Shown here: positions 1-6,933 of the stretch, piece by piece
Layout: each line of letters begins with the position of its first letter
Numbering within the stretch: the first letter of the stretch is position 1
Assembly: GCF_000282455.1 (NCBI RefSeq)
Contig: NZ_AKJG01000013.1
Span: forward strand, 1-52,810
Origin: Pseudomonas sp. GM74
GTDB taxonomy: Bacteria > Pseudomonadota > Gammaproteobacteria > Pseudomonadales > Pseudomonadaceae
Length of the DNA stretch: 52,810 bases
Reading direction: 5' to 3'
Made by a program: the position numbers and the translations under genes
Notes under the pieces: generated by a model
Databases searched by the model: none
Told to the model about the DNA's origin: nothing
The model's input: only the letters and a program-made list of their open reading frames with translations

Positions 1-16
1 AGCCCGCTCCCACAGG
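1..16. repeat. Truncated REP element at window edge
   Basis: The first bases read as the end of a REP palindrome in minus orientation (CCTGTGGGAGCGGGCT), the same core found at about nine other intergenic sites here. It lies just past the end of the metallo-hydrolase gene, so the gene cluster probably ends here and does not continue leftward in the same operon. Confidence 0.6.
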
Positions 17-31
17 TTTTTTTTGGGGGGG

Positions 32-832
32 TCAGATCGGGGGTTGGTGCAGGCAAATGATATGTGGGTCGTCATTCCAGTGCGGGAAACGCTCGGCGAT
101 CAGCGGGTCGTGGCCGGGGATGACGTGGTCTTCGCTGTCGGCCAGGCGGTCGATCTCGGTGAAGGCTTCGAGGGATTGCGCCAGGTCATCGAGAATCGGA
201 AACGGACTGCGCTCGCGAATGTTGACCCACAAATGCGCGGCATCCGAGGCCAGCACAATCCAGCCGCGTCCGGTATTCACCCGTACCACCTGGCTGCCCG
301 GCGTATGTCCGCCTACCGGATGCAGGGTCACGCCGGGAGCTACCTCGACAACACCGTTGTGTAAACGCATCCGCCCTTCGAACAGCGGCGGCAGTGCCGA
401 CATCACGTCCTCGACCTCGTAGGTTTTGTTCACCGTGCGATGGGCCATTTTCGGCCCGGTGCAGAAACGCAGTTCCGCTTCCTGCAAATGCACGGTCGCC
501 TTCGGGAACAGTCCGAGGTTGCCGGCATGATCCCAGTGCAAATGGGTCAGGATCAGGTGCTTGACCTCGGCCGGATCGATGTCCAGTTGCCGCAGGGATT
601 CTTCCGGCAGGCGGTACATCTGGCGATTGCGCCGGTCCGCCGTGGCCGGTTGGAAGCAGGTGTCGACCACAATCACCTGCTGCTCATTGCGGATGATCCA
701 GAAGTAGTAGTCCAGCGGCATCGGCGCATTCGGATCACCGCAGCAGGCATCGTAGAGAAAATTCTCCCTGGCGGTGCGCTGGGCGTTTGCGCCGACACGG
801 ATAGCGAACACTTCGTACACAGGAGCAGACAT
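32..832 (-). CDS. MBL-fold hydrolase, N-acyl-homoserine-lactonase-like
   Basis: This is a metallo-beta-lactamase-fold hydrolase of the AttM/AiiA lactonase type, about 266 residues and cytoplasmic (no signal peptide). The di-zinc ligand set is complete: the HLHWDH motif (His97, His99, Asp101, His102), His176 in GGHTPGS, Asp197 in SDAAH and His241 in PGHD. The ATG at 832 is preferred over the GTG at 838 because the GTG overlaps the GGAGGT ribosome-binding site. It is the last gene of the minus-strand cluster, 14 nt after the AurF-like gene. The family opens lactones, but thioesterases and other hydrolases share the fold. In this operon it could hydrolyse a pathway intermediate or protect the producer; quorum quenching is possible but not shown. 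Fold assignment is firm, substrate unknown. Confidence 0.85.
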   Translation of the reverse strand: MSAPVYEVFAIRVGANAQRTARENFLYDACCGDPNAPMPLDYYFWIIRNEQQVIVVDTCFQPATADRRNRQMYRLPEESLRQLDIDPAEVKHLILTHLHWDHAGNLGLFPKATVHLQEAELRFCTGPKMAHRTVNKTYEVEDVMSALPPLFEGRMRLHNGVVEVAPGVTLHPVGGHTPGSQVVRVNTGRGWIVLASDAAHLWVNIRERSPFPILDDLAQSLEAFTEIDRLADSEDHVIPGHDPLIAERFPHWNDDPHIICLHQPPI

Positions 833-846
833 GGACACCTCCGGGT

Positions 847-1806
847 TCAGGCGGCCGCCGTGGTTTTGAGGGTCGGACGGAAATCGAAATCGATCTGGTC
901 GCTGATGCCCAGGTCATGGGCCAACTTATGCAGACCGCTGTAGTCGCGCATGATGGTCGCGTTCTTGTTGCTCTCGAGGGTGTCGGCAATGATCAGCGCC
1001 GCATCCTCGACCCCGAGCTGCGTCAGAATCGCCTCCCACATCGAGTAGTCCTGAGCAATAAAAGCACTCAGCGCCACCGACAGGTTGCGTGCGAAAAATT
1101 CCCGCTGGATGGGCGGCATGTTCGCGTACATGACTTTGGACACTTCGGCCAGCACCTTGCTGTGGGCATATTCGTCACGATTGTGCAGCTCGGCCACCCG
1201 GCGGTTCTGCGGCTGGATGGTCTGGTCGTCTGCCAGCAAGTCCAGATAGGCGTTGACGCTGATCTCGGCCACCACCGCAAAAGTGATCGCTGCCAGATCC
1301 CGCTGCCATTGCTCGGGCAGTGCTTCCCTCTGGGCTTTCAGGCGCAGGTAAGTGACGGAGGGCGGCAAGTCCAGATCCTGATCCAGCGCCCGGTCCAGCT
1401 TTGTCCGCTCGATGGCGCGCAGGTGCATCAGCGTGTGGTAGTGCTCGTCGATCAGGGTCTGTTGCATGGCCTCGCGAAAATGCCAGTCATCCTTGCCCAG
1501 GTACTGATTGGCGATGACGCTCAGCGCCGGATTGACCACATGTTCTTCGGCTGTGACGGTGCGCAGGTTGTAGCCGATCCAGCCCCAGGTCACCACGCTG
1601 CTTTTGAGCTCGTCGCTCAAGGCCTGAAATTTCGGATGATGGAAGAACGGCACCATGCACTCCGGGTAGTCCGGGCGCGTCGGGTCGAACTCCTCGTTGA
1701 CCTGTCCCCTGTCCGGCGAACACACCGTGGCGCGCTTGGTCCAGGCCTGATTGAGCCGCACGATCAGTTGATGATCGACCTGGGCGATCTCGATTGCTGT
1801 TTGCAT
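847..1806 (-). CDS. AurF-like diiron N-oxygenase
   Basis: This is a 319-residue protein of the p-aminobenzoate N-oxygenase AurF family, non-heme diiron enzymes that oxidise an amine to hydroxylamine, nitroso or nitro. All seven expected iron ligands can be read: Glu88 (or Glu87), Glu121 and His124 (ExxH), Glu181, His208, and Glu212 and His215 (ExxH). From Glu121 onward the intervals (3, 57, 27, 4, 3) equal those between AurF Glu136, His139, Glu196, His223, Glu227 and His230. This strongly supports an active diiron site. The gene lies 67 nt after the TauD-like dioxygenase and 14 nt before the hydrolase, in one operon. The context (aminomutase, aminotransferase, ligase) suggests an amino-acid-derived aliphatic amine rather than an arylamine as substrate; this is inference. 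Confidence 0.85.
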   Translation of the reverse strand: MQTAIEIAQVDHQLIVRLNQAWTKRATVCSPDRGQVNEEFDPTRPDYPECMVPFFHHPKFQALSDELKSSVVTWGWIGYNLRTVTAEEHVVNPALSVIANQYLGKDDWHFREAMQQTLIDEHYHTLMHLRAIERTKLDRALDQDLDLPPSVTYLRLKAQREALPEQWQRDLAAITFAVVAEISVNAYLDLLADDQTIQPQNRRVAELHNRDEYAHSKVLAEVSKVMYANMPPIQREFFARNLSVALSAFIAQDYSMWEAILTQLGVEDAALIIADTLESNKNATIMRDYSGLHKLAHDLGISDQIDFDFRPTLKTTAAA

Positions 1807-1873
1807 GACGCGATACCTGTAAGACGCGTACCCACCAAGGGGTACGCCAAAAGAATGAAGGGCGCCGGAAAAA

Positions 1874-2632
1874 TCAGGCCAGCCAATAGCGGGTCAGGTT
1901 GCGCGCCGGGTCAGTGTAACGACTGCGGGCGTGGATCATTCGCCAGTTGTCCCAAATCAGCAGACACCCGTCGGGAATCAGCACCGGAACGTTGTGCTCG
2001 ACGAAATACGCTTCACCGAACACGGCAAACCTGGCCAGCGGCGATGTGCTGTTGGTCACCAGCGATTGCTGCAACGCTTCCTTGGGAGGGTTCACGTCGC
2101 CGTAGTGAAACTGGTTGTAGCTGAAGCGGAAAATATCCCCGTCTTGCGTAGGCGTGAGGATGTACTCCTTGACCCGCCGCTGTCCCGGCTCCCCCGGTTT
2201 GGCGGTGGCGACGAATTCTACCGGCGTGTTATCCAGCCACTCACGCAGTTCTGGCTCACTGCGCTCCAGGGACTTGAGAAATTCGTAACCGTCCACCAAA
2301 CCGGTGTGCCCGCCACCGCACCTGGCCTGTTTATGGCAATGCAACGCCAGGTAGCGCGGCGGCGGCCCGTACACCGGCGCTTCGGTGTGCGGGCCGATGC
2401 CGTTCATGCTCTGGGAGTACGGCAAGTCTTCGTAACCCGGCTTGCGGGTAATGGCAAAGGCCATCTGGCCGTTGAACTGCGGAATGATCGGGCCGAACTC
2501 GCGCAAGGTGCCTACGACATCGTCGGAAAATTCATCCGGGGTCAGCACCGTCCAGCCCAACGTCGACAGTTCTTCATGACGATGGCCGAGCGAAATGTAA
2601 GGTTGAGACGCAACAATCCCTTGGTCTGACAT
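1874..2632 (-). CDS. TauD/TfdA-family Fe(II)/2-oxoglutarate dioxygenase
   Basis: This is a 252-residue protein of the TauD/TfdA (clavaminate-synthase-like) superfamily. The facial triad is visible as His82-x-Glu84 (HTE) and the distal His234 (DNWRMIHARS), with Arg247 near the C-terminus placed to bind the 2-oxoglutarate carboxylate. A Glu in the HxD/E position is tolerated in this superfamily. The enzyme probably hydroxylates, desaturates or otherwise oxidises an amino-acid-derived intermediate. The ATG at 2632 follows AGGA at good spacing. It sits 18 nt downstream of the aminotransferase in the same operon. Nearness to an N-oxygenase suggests the two act on the same molecule (inference). The substrate cannot be told from sequence. 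Confidence 0.85.
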   Translation of the reverse strand: MSDQGIVASQPYISLGHRHEELSTLGWTVLTPDEFSDDVVGTLREFGPIIPQFNGQMAFAITRKPGYEDLPYSQSMNGIGPHTEAPVYGPPPRYLALHCHKQARCGGGHTGLVDGYEFLKSLERSEPELREWLDNTPVEFVATAKPGEPGQRRVKEYILTPTQDGDIFRFSYNQFHYGDVNPPKEALQQSLVTNSTSPLARFAVFGEAYFVEHNVPVLIPDGCLLIWDNWRMIHARSRYTDPARNLTRYWLA

Positions 2633-2650
2633 GATGAGATTCCTGGCGGG

Positions 2651-3526
2651 TTAACCGGCGTTGACGGTGGAGGTGTAGGCGGCGATGAAGTCGCGGCAGG
2701 CGTCACCCGGTCGGTAACGCTGCCCATCGATGCTCTGCACCGGGGTGATTTCGGCGGCGGTGCCGGTGAGAAAACACTCGTCGAAGTCGCCAAGCTCTGT
2801 AGGCAAAATCGTGCGTTCGACCACCTGGTAGTCCAGGGCCTTGGCCAGTTCGATCACCGTCTGGCGGGTGATGCCGTTGAGAAAGCAATCCGGTGCCGGT
2901 GTGTGCAGCGTCCGGCCTTTGACGAAGAACACATTGGCACTGGTGGCTTCGGCAACATGGCCGCGCCAGTCGAGCATCAGCGCATCGTGGTAGCCATTGT
3001 GCTCGGCGTCGTGCTTGCTCAGCGTGGCGATCTGGTAGTGCCCGGAGGCCTTGGCTTCGAACGGACTGCTACTCGGCGGCGGACGACGCCAGGTCGCGGT
3101 CTTCAAACGGATGCCGGCCATGCGCGCCGCCGGATCGAAATAGCTCGGCCACTGCCAACACGCGATGGCCAGGTGCACACGGTTGAAACGCGCCGAGGTG
3201 GAAATCATCTCGCTGCCGCGCCAGGCCACCGGGCGCAGGTAGCCTTCGACGACCTTGTTGCGTTGCAGGAGCTCATGGCTGGCCGCTTCCAGTTCAGCCA
3301 GCCCATAGGGGATGGCAAAATCCATCAGTTGCGCCGAGCGATACAAGCGCTCGCTGTGTTCGCGCAGCTTGAAGATCCTGCCGTTGTAGACCCGCTCGCC
3401 TTCGTACACGGTACTCGCGTAATGCAGGCCATGGGTCAGCACATGCAACTGCGCCCGGGACCACTCGACGAACTCGCCGTCGAGCCAGATAACGCCCTCG
3501 CGTTGATCAAACGGGATACTGCTCAT
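2651..3526 (-). CDS. Class IV aminotransferase, branched-chain (IlvE)-like
   Basis: This is a PLP-dependent fold-type IV aminotransferase of 291 residues, close to IlvE in length and layout. The Schiff-base lysine is in the KASGHY segment at about residue 159, and the downstream segment around HVAEATSANVFFV is the conserved class IV cofactor-binding stretch. I chose the ATG at 3526 because GGGGAG lies 8 nt upstream, while the in-frame ATG at 3532 is only 2 nt away. A second ilvE copy inside a tightly packed cluster with an aminomutase and an N-oxygenase argues for a pathway-dedicated transaminase rather than general valine/leucine synthesis. D-amino-acid aminotransferase or aminodeoxychorismate lyase are less likely alternatives within the fold. 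Confidence 0.85.
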   Translation of the reverse strand: MSSIPFDQREGVIWLDGEFVEWSRAQLHVLTHGLHYASTVYEGERVYNGRIFKLREHSERLYRSAQLMDFAIPYGLAELEAASHELLQRNKVVEGYLRPVAWRGSEMISTSARFNRVHLAIACWQWPSYFDPAARMAGIRLKTATWRRPPPSSSPFEAKASGHYQIATLSKHDAEHNGYHDALMLDWRGHVAEATSANVFFVKGRTLHTPAPDCFLNGITRQTVIELAKALDYQVVERTILPTELGDFDECFLTGTAAEITPVQSIDGQRYRPGDACRDFIAAYTSTVNAG

Positions 3527-3557
3527 ATCCATATCTCCCCATTGTTCATGAATTTTC

Positions 3558-4898
3558 CTACGCCGTTTCCAGCAACACGGGTATCAATTCCGGCACGGCG
3601 GTGAGCTCGGTCTGAAAGAAGAACGCACGCTCGCCGAAGGCCGGTTGCAGGTCGTCGAACCAGGTCACCTGTGGATCGAAGCGCGCGTAGAACGTACGCA
3701 ACACCCATTGCGGATCGCGGGCCTGGAGGAACTGCAGGACGAAGACCTTTTCCCCGGCGACGGTCTCGATACCGTTGATCAACACCTTGCCGTAGAAGGT
3801 GCTCATGGACGGCCCGCGCACCGTGCGCGCAAGCCCCGACACCGTGCGGTACGCCGCCTGGAAGATCTCGAAGGCCCGGGCCAGCGGCATTGCGAAGTAA
3901 TGGCTGGGGCCGGTGTCACGTTCGACGAACATGTAATAAGGCACGGCCCCAAGCCGCACTCCCTCGGTCCACAACGCGGCCCAGTCGGCGGGGTTTTCGT
4001 TGATATGGCGGATCACCGGCGCCTGCATGCGCACCGTCGCGCCCGTCGAGCGAATGCGCTCGATGGCCTGGCGGGCAATGGCCTGGCGGATCTCCACCGG
4101 GTGGTTGTAGTGGCCCATGATCGACAGGTTTTTCCCCGCCGCGACGATGCGTCGGAACAGCTCCAGCAGCTCAGGCGCATCCTTGTCGCTGACAAAACGC
4201 TGGGGCCAGTACGCCACGGACTTGGTGCCGATGCGGATGTTCTTCAGGTGTGGCAACGCCAGTAGCGGCTCGATGTAACCGGCCAGGGAGCGGGTGTTCA
4301 TGATCATCGGGTCGCCGCCGGTAATCAGCACGTCGGTCACTTCGGTATGCACCCTCAGGTAACTGACCAGCTCCCGGGATTCGCGGGCATTGAACTTGAG
4401 TTCTTCCTCGCCGATGAACTGCGCCCAGCGGAAACAGAAGGTGCAGTACGCGTGACAGGTCTGACCGGCACCGGGGAAAAACAGCACGGTCTCGCGGTAC
4501 TTGTGCTGGATGCCCGGCAGGACTTTGCCGTTGAGGGTGGCAACGTTGTGGGTCAACTGCCCGGCCGGATGCGGGTTCATGCGCCGCCAGATCGCCTCGA
4601 TCCGCCGCTTGATCGCCGCGCTGTCATCCAGCTCGATCAATTGCTTGAGCGAGGCATATTCCTCCGCCAGTAACATGTCCTTATGGGGGAAAGTCATGCG
4701 AAAAATCGGGTCGTCCGGAATGTTGTTCCAGTCGATCAGCGTGCCCAGCACGTATTCGTTGGTGCGAAACGGCATGACCCGGGCCACCACGGTCATCGCC
4801 TCCTGCAACGCCGGCGTCAGCTTGTGCCAGTAAGGTGTGTCGCGGATGGTGCGTGAGTTATAGGGTTTGTAGCGTTCGTGCTCCGACAGTCCTTGCAT
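3558..4898 (-). CDS. KamA-family radical SAM aminomutase (lysine/glutamate 2,3-aminomutase-like)
   Basis: This 446-residue radical SAM, PLP-dependent aminomutase has the [4Fe-4S] motif Cys148-x3-Cys152-x2-Cys155 (CHAYCTFC), followed by the SAM-binding GGDP motif at about 194-197. Such enzymes shift an alpha-amino group to the beta carbon. In clostridial lysine 2,3-aminomutase two aspartates hold the substrate side-chain amine. By eye the first is kept (Asp328 in ERDTG), but the second falls on Arg361 (VRGPS), so lysine may not be the substrate and an acidic or neutral amino acid is plausible. The ATG at 4898 follows AGGAG at 7 nt; an in-frame ATG further upstream would overlap the GST gene. 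It lies 32 nt after the GST and 31 nt before the aminotransferase. Confidence 0.85.
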   Translation of the reverse strand: MQGLSEHERYKPYNSRTIRDTPYWHKLTPALQEAMTVVARVMPFRTNEYVLGTLIDWNNIPDDPIFRMTFPHKDMLLAEEYASLKQLIELDDSAAIKRRIEAIWRRMNPHPAGQLTHNVATLNGKVLPGIQHKYRETVLFFPGAGQTCHAYCTFCFRWAQFIGEEELKFNARESRELVSYLRVHTEVTDVLITGGDPMIMNTRSLAGYIEPLLALPHLKNIRIGTKSVAYWPQRFVSDKDAPELLELFRRIVAAGKNLSIMGHYNHPVEIRQAIARQAIERIRSTGATVRMQAPVIRHINENPADWAALWTEGVRLGAVPYYMFVERDTGPSHYFAMPLARAFEIFQAAYRTVSGLARTVRGPSMSTFYGKVLINGIETVAGEKVFVLQFLQARDPQWVLRTFYARFDPQVTWFDDLQPAFGERAFFFQTELTAVPELIPVLLETA

Positions 4899-4930
4899 GA
4901 CCGCGCTCCTGGTGATTGCCCTGAGTGTTG

Positions 4931-5575
4931 TTACGCGATGGCCGGCGCTTTGCGCTCTATGTCCATCCATGCCCGGACGCTGTCGCGATCCCACTGGCGA
5001 CGTACATACGCTGCGAGCCGCGCCGGCACCGGATCGCCGTTGGCAACCAGTCGGTTGAGCATGATTGCCAGGTCGGTGTCGGCAATGCTCCAGTCACCGA
5101 ACAGATGCTCGGCGCCCTCTTCCAGCAAATGCTCGGCGACGAAAAACAGGCGCTCGACGGCGGTTTGGGCCTCGTCGGACAGCGCGGTGTTTTTCTTGTC
5201 GAAGTACACCAGGTCAAACGGCCGCTCCTTGCGCACCACCAGCAAGTCACTGCGCAACCAAGCCTGCAATTGACGGGCACGGGCGCGCTGCCGGAGGTCC
5301 TGCGGGTAGAGCTTTTTATGCCCCGGGGAGAGTTCATCGAGGTATTCGGCAATCGCCGATGATTCCGACAAGGCAAAATTGTCGTGAACTAACGTTGGAA
5401 TCTTGCAGGTCAGCGAAAGATCGCGATAACTCGCCAAATAGTTTTCGCGCGCTTTCAGATCAACACTAACAAGTTCAAATGAAAGTTGCTTTTCCTTGAG
5501 CGCCACAAAAGCCGACATCGCAAAAGCGCTGACATGGTCGGCGCCGACATACAGTTTTAGCTTCCTGTTTTCCAT
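4931..5575 (-). CDS. Glutathione S-transferase, YfcF-like
   Basis: This is a 214-residue GST with an N-terminal thioredoxin-fold half (the SESSAIAEYL glutathione-binding segment at about residues 68-77) and an all-helical C-terminal half. Its wording, including RARARQLQAWLRSDL and FGDWSIADTDLAIMLNRLV, resembles Escherichia coli YfcF, a GST of similar length active on hydroperoxides. The ATG at 5575 follows GGAG at 6-7 nt. It is the first gene after an intrinsic terminator, so it probably opens a second transcription unit of the cluster (GST to hydrolase). A GST next to an N-oxygenase could detoxify a reactive product or peroxide, or act as a biosynthetic isomerase; the sequence does not decide. 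Its 5' third is less GC-rich than neighbours. Confidence 0.85.
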   Translation of the reverse strand: MENRKLKLYVGADHVSAFAMSAFVALKEKQLSFELVSVDLKARENYLASYRDLSLTCKIPTLVHDNFALSESSAIAEYLDELSPGHKKLYPQDLRQRARARQLQAWLRSDLLVVRKERPFDLVYFDKKNTALSDEAQTAVERLFFVAEHLLEEGAEHLFGDWSIADTDLAIMLNRLVANGDPVPARLAAYVRRQWDRDSVRAWMDIERKAPAIA

Positions 5576-5614
5576 AGAACACTCCATTGACCAACTGCAG
5601 GGATTAACGTGCAT

Positions 5615-5765
5615 TGGAAGTGATCGTAGTTAGTTGGATCAAAGCTGGATAGATACAGAATTTGCCCGTTTCAATCGATACAGAAATTTGTTTTCCACTG
5701 ACAGACACACAACCAAAACCCCGGCAACAACGTTGCAAAAAGCGATACCGGGGGCAGGTCTTGAA
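5615..5765 (-). promoter_or_regulatory. Putative promoter/operator region of the GST-to-hydrolase unit
   Basis: These 150 nt between the terminator and the GST gene are AT-richer than neighbours and hold a direct repeat GATACAGAA at 5652-5660 and 5677-5685 (25 bp apart, + strand). On the minus strand a TTGAAA element is followed after 17 nt by TATCCA, a plausible if imperfect -35/-10 pair. MocR-type regulators often bind direct repeats, so this may be the second target of the cluster regulator. This is inference from position and pattern only. Confidence 0.4.
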
Positions 5766-5799
5766 AACAAAAAAAGGGAGCCGACGAAGGTGGGCTCCC
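5766..5799 (-). terminator. Intrinsic terminator after the cupin gene
   Basis: GGGAGCC at 5776-5782 pairs with GGCTCCC at 5793-5799. On the minus strand the hairpin is followed by a run of seven T and further T-rich sequence. It starts about 20 nt past the cupin stop codon, dividing the cluster into an MFS-to-cupin unit and a GST-to-hydrolase unit. Confidence 0.85.
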
Positions 5800-5820
5800 T
5801 GGGCGTTTGCGGGGGGGAAA

Positions 5821-6306
5821 TTATGCCTGGGTGGTGATCAGGCCATGGCTGTCGGCGAAGTTCGAGAGCAGTGCCATTTGCGGCATGTTGCTCATGTTCA
5901 GCATCGCCAGTGGCTCGTGTTTGCTGGTGTTGACGAAGCCGTGTCTGGTCCACGCCGGTACCAGCAACACGTCGCCATTGCTGACGTTGACCCCGTCGGC
6001 ATCGCCGAGGGTCAACACGCCACTGCCACACTGGATGACAAACAGGTGCCACCAGGAATGGGCATGACCGTTGAGCGTCACACCGGGGTTCAGCCATTGC
6101 ATGGCGATCGCCATGCCAGGTGTCACCTCACAGCCTTCAATGCTCTTGTCGTGAGCCAATGCGACAATATCAATGTCGCTGGCTTCAAGGGCCTGACGCA
6201 TACCCGCCAGTTCGGTGCCTTTCCACACTTTGGCACTTACCGCTTGATGGTGCAGGCTCTGACGAAAATCCTTATATGAAAAAAACGCACCTTGAAAGTT
6301 ATCCAT
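5821..6306 (-). CDS. Cupin-domain protein
   Basis: This is a small single-domain cupin of about 161 residues. Cupin motif 1 is visible as PGVTLNGHAHSWWH followed by GSG and motif 2 as GDVLLVPAWTRHGF, giving a His-x-His pair and a later His as likely metal ligands. No signal peptide is present. The ATG at 6306 has AAAGGG at about 7 nt; an in-frame GTG at 6312 is too close to that site. It is the last gene before the terminator at 5766-5799. Small cupins act as dioxygenases, isomerases or ligand-binding proteins; here the role in the pathway is unknown. The domain call is firm, the reaction is not. Confidence 0.8.
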   Translation of the reverse strand: MDNFQGAFFSYKDFRQSLHHQAVSAKVWKGTELAGMRQALEASDIDIVALAHDKSIEGCEVTPGMAIAMQWLNPGVTLNGHAHSWWHLFVIQCGSGVLTLGDADGVNVSNGDVLLVPAWTRHGFVNTSKHEPLAMLNMSNMPQMALLSNFADSHGLITTQA

Positions 6307-6339
6307 TCGCACGCCCTTTCTTTTTATTCCCCATACTTT

Positions 6340-6371
6340 AGCGCTAAACCTTAAGTTAACGGTTCAGCGCT
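6340..6371 (-). other. Intercistronic inverted repeat between RidA and cupin genes
   Basis: AGCGCTAAACC at 6340-6350 faces GGTTCAGCGCT at 6361-6371, 10 of 11 positions complementary, with a 10-nt loop. No T-run follows on the minus strand, so it is unlikely to be a strong terminator. It may stabilise or mark a processing site in the mRNA, or be an operator. Confidence 0.5.
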
Positions 6372-6390
6372 GTAAAGCCGGGGGAATAAT

Positions 6391-6885
6391 TTATAAAACC
6401 GATGGACGCAAGGCTGCGATCATGTCCACTTCTATCGCCGCATTCTTGGGTAACTGATACACACCTATCGTGGTGCGTGTATGTTTACCGGCATCGCCCA
6501 GCACATGGCTGAACACATCCGAGGCGCCGTTGGCCACTTCGCTTAAATCGACAAAGTCCGCCGTGGACTTCACATAGACCGTGACCCGGATCAATGACTT
6601 GATCTTGTCCAGCGAACCAATGGCATCGACGATCAGCGCCAGGCCGCGCATCGCACTGATGCTGGCCGCCGCTTGCGCATCGGCCATGTTGAGGTCCAGC
6701 CCGACCCGGCCGGGGTAGTGGATCTTGCCGTTCATGCGCGGCACCAGGCCGCTGATGTACAGCTCATCGTGATGACGGATCAGCGGCGCGTAATGCCCGC
6801 CTGCTGTGTTTTCGCCGTAGATGTCATAGCCAAACTCTTTGGCCAGGGCGATGAAGCGTTCATCGCAGGTCATGTGCTGGATCAT
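6391..6885 (-). CDS. RidA/YjgF-family protein
   Basis: This is a 164-residue member of the RidA (YjgF/YER057c/UK114) family, longer than the roughly 130 residues of canonical RidA because of an N-terminal extension. The C-terminal signature is kept: the substrate-carboxylate Arg in KHTRTTIGVYQL and the acidic residue in AAIEVDM. RidA proteins hydrolyse reactive enamine/imine intermediates released by PLP enzymes; some relatives are pathway deaminases. It lies 48 nt after the ATP-grasp gene in the first transcription unit. With an aminotransferase and an aminomutase in the same cluster, it could remove a reactive imine or be a dedicated biosynthetic step (inference). Confidence 0.85.
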   Translation of the reverse strand: MIQHMTCDERFIALAKEFGYDIYGENTAGGHYAPLIRHHDELYISGLVPRMNGKIHYPGRVGLDLNMADAQAAASISAMRGLALIVDAIGSLDKIKSLIRVTVYVKSTADFVDLSEVANGASDVFSHVLGDAGKHTRTTIGVYQLPKNAAIEVDMIAALRPSVL

Positions 6886-6933
6886 TGATCGAACCCTCTT
6901 GATCAGTAATGCAAAAAACGGGTGCTTGCGGGC

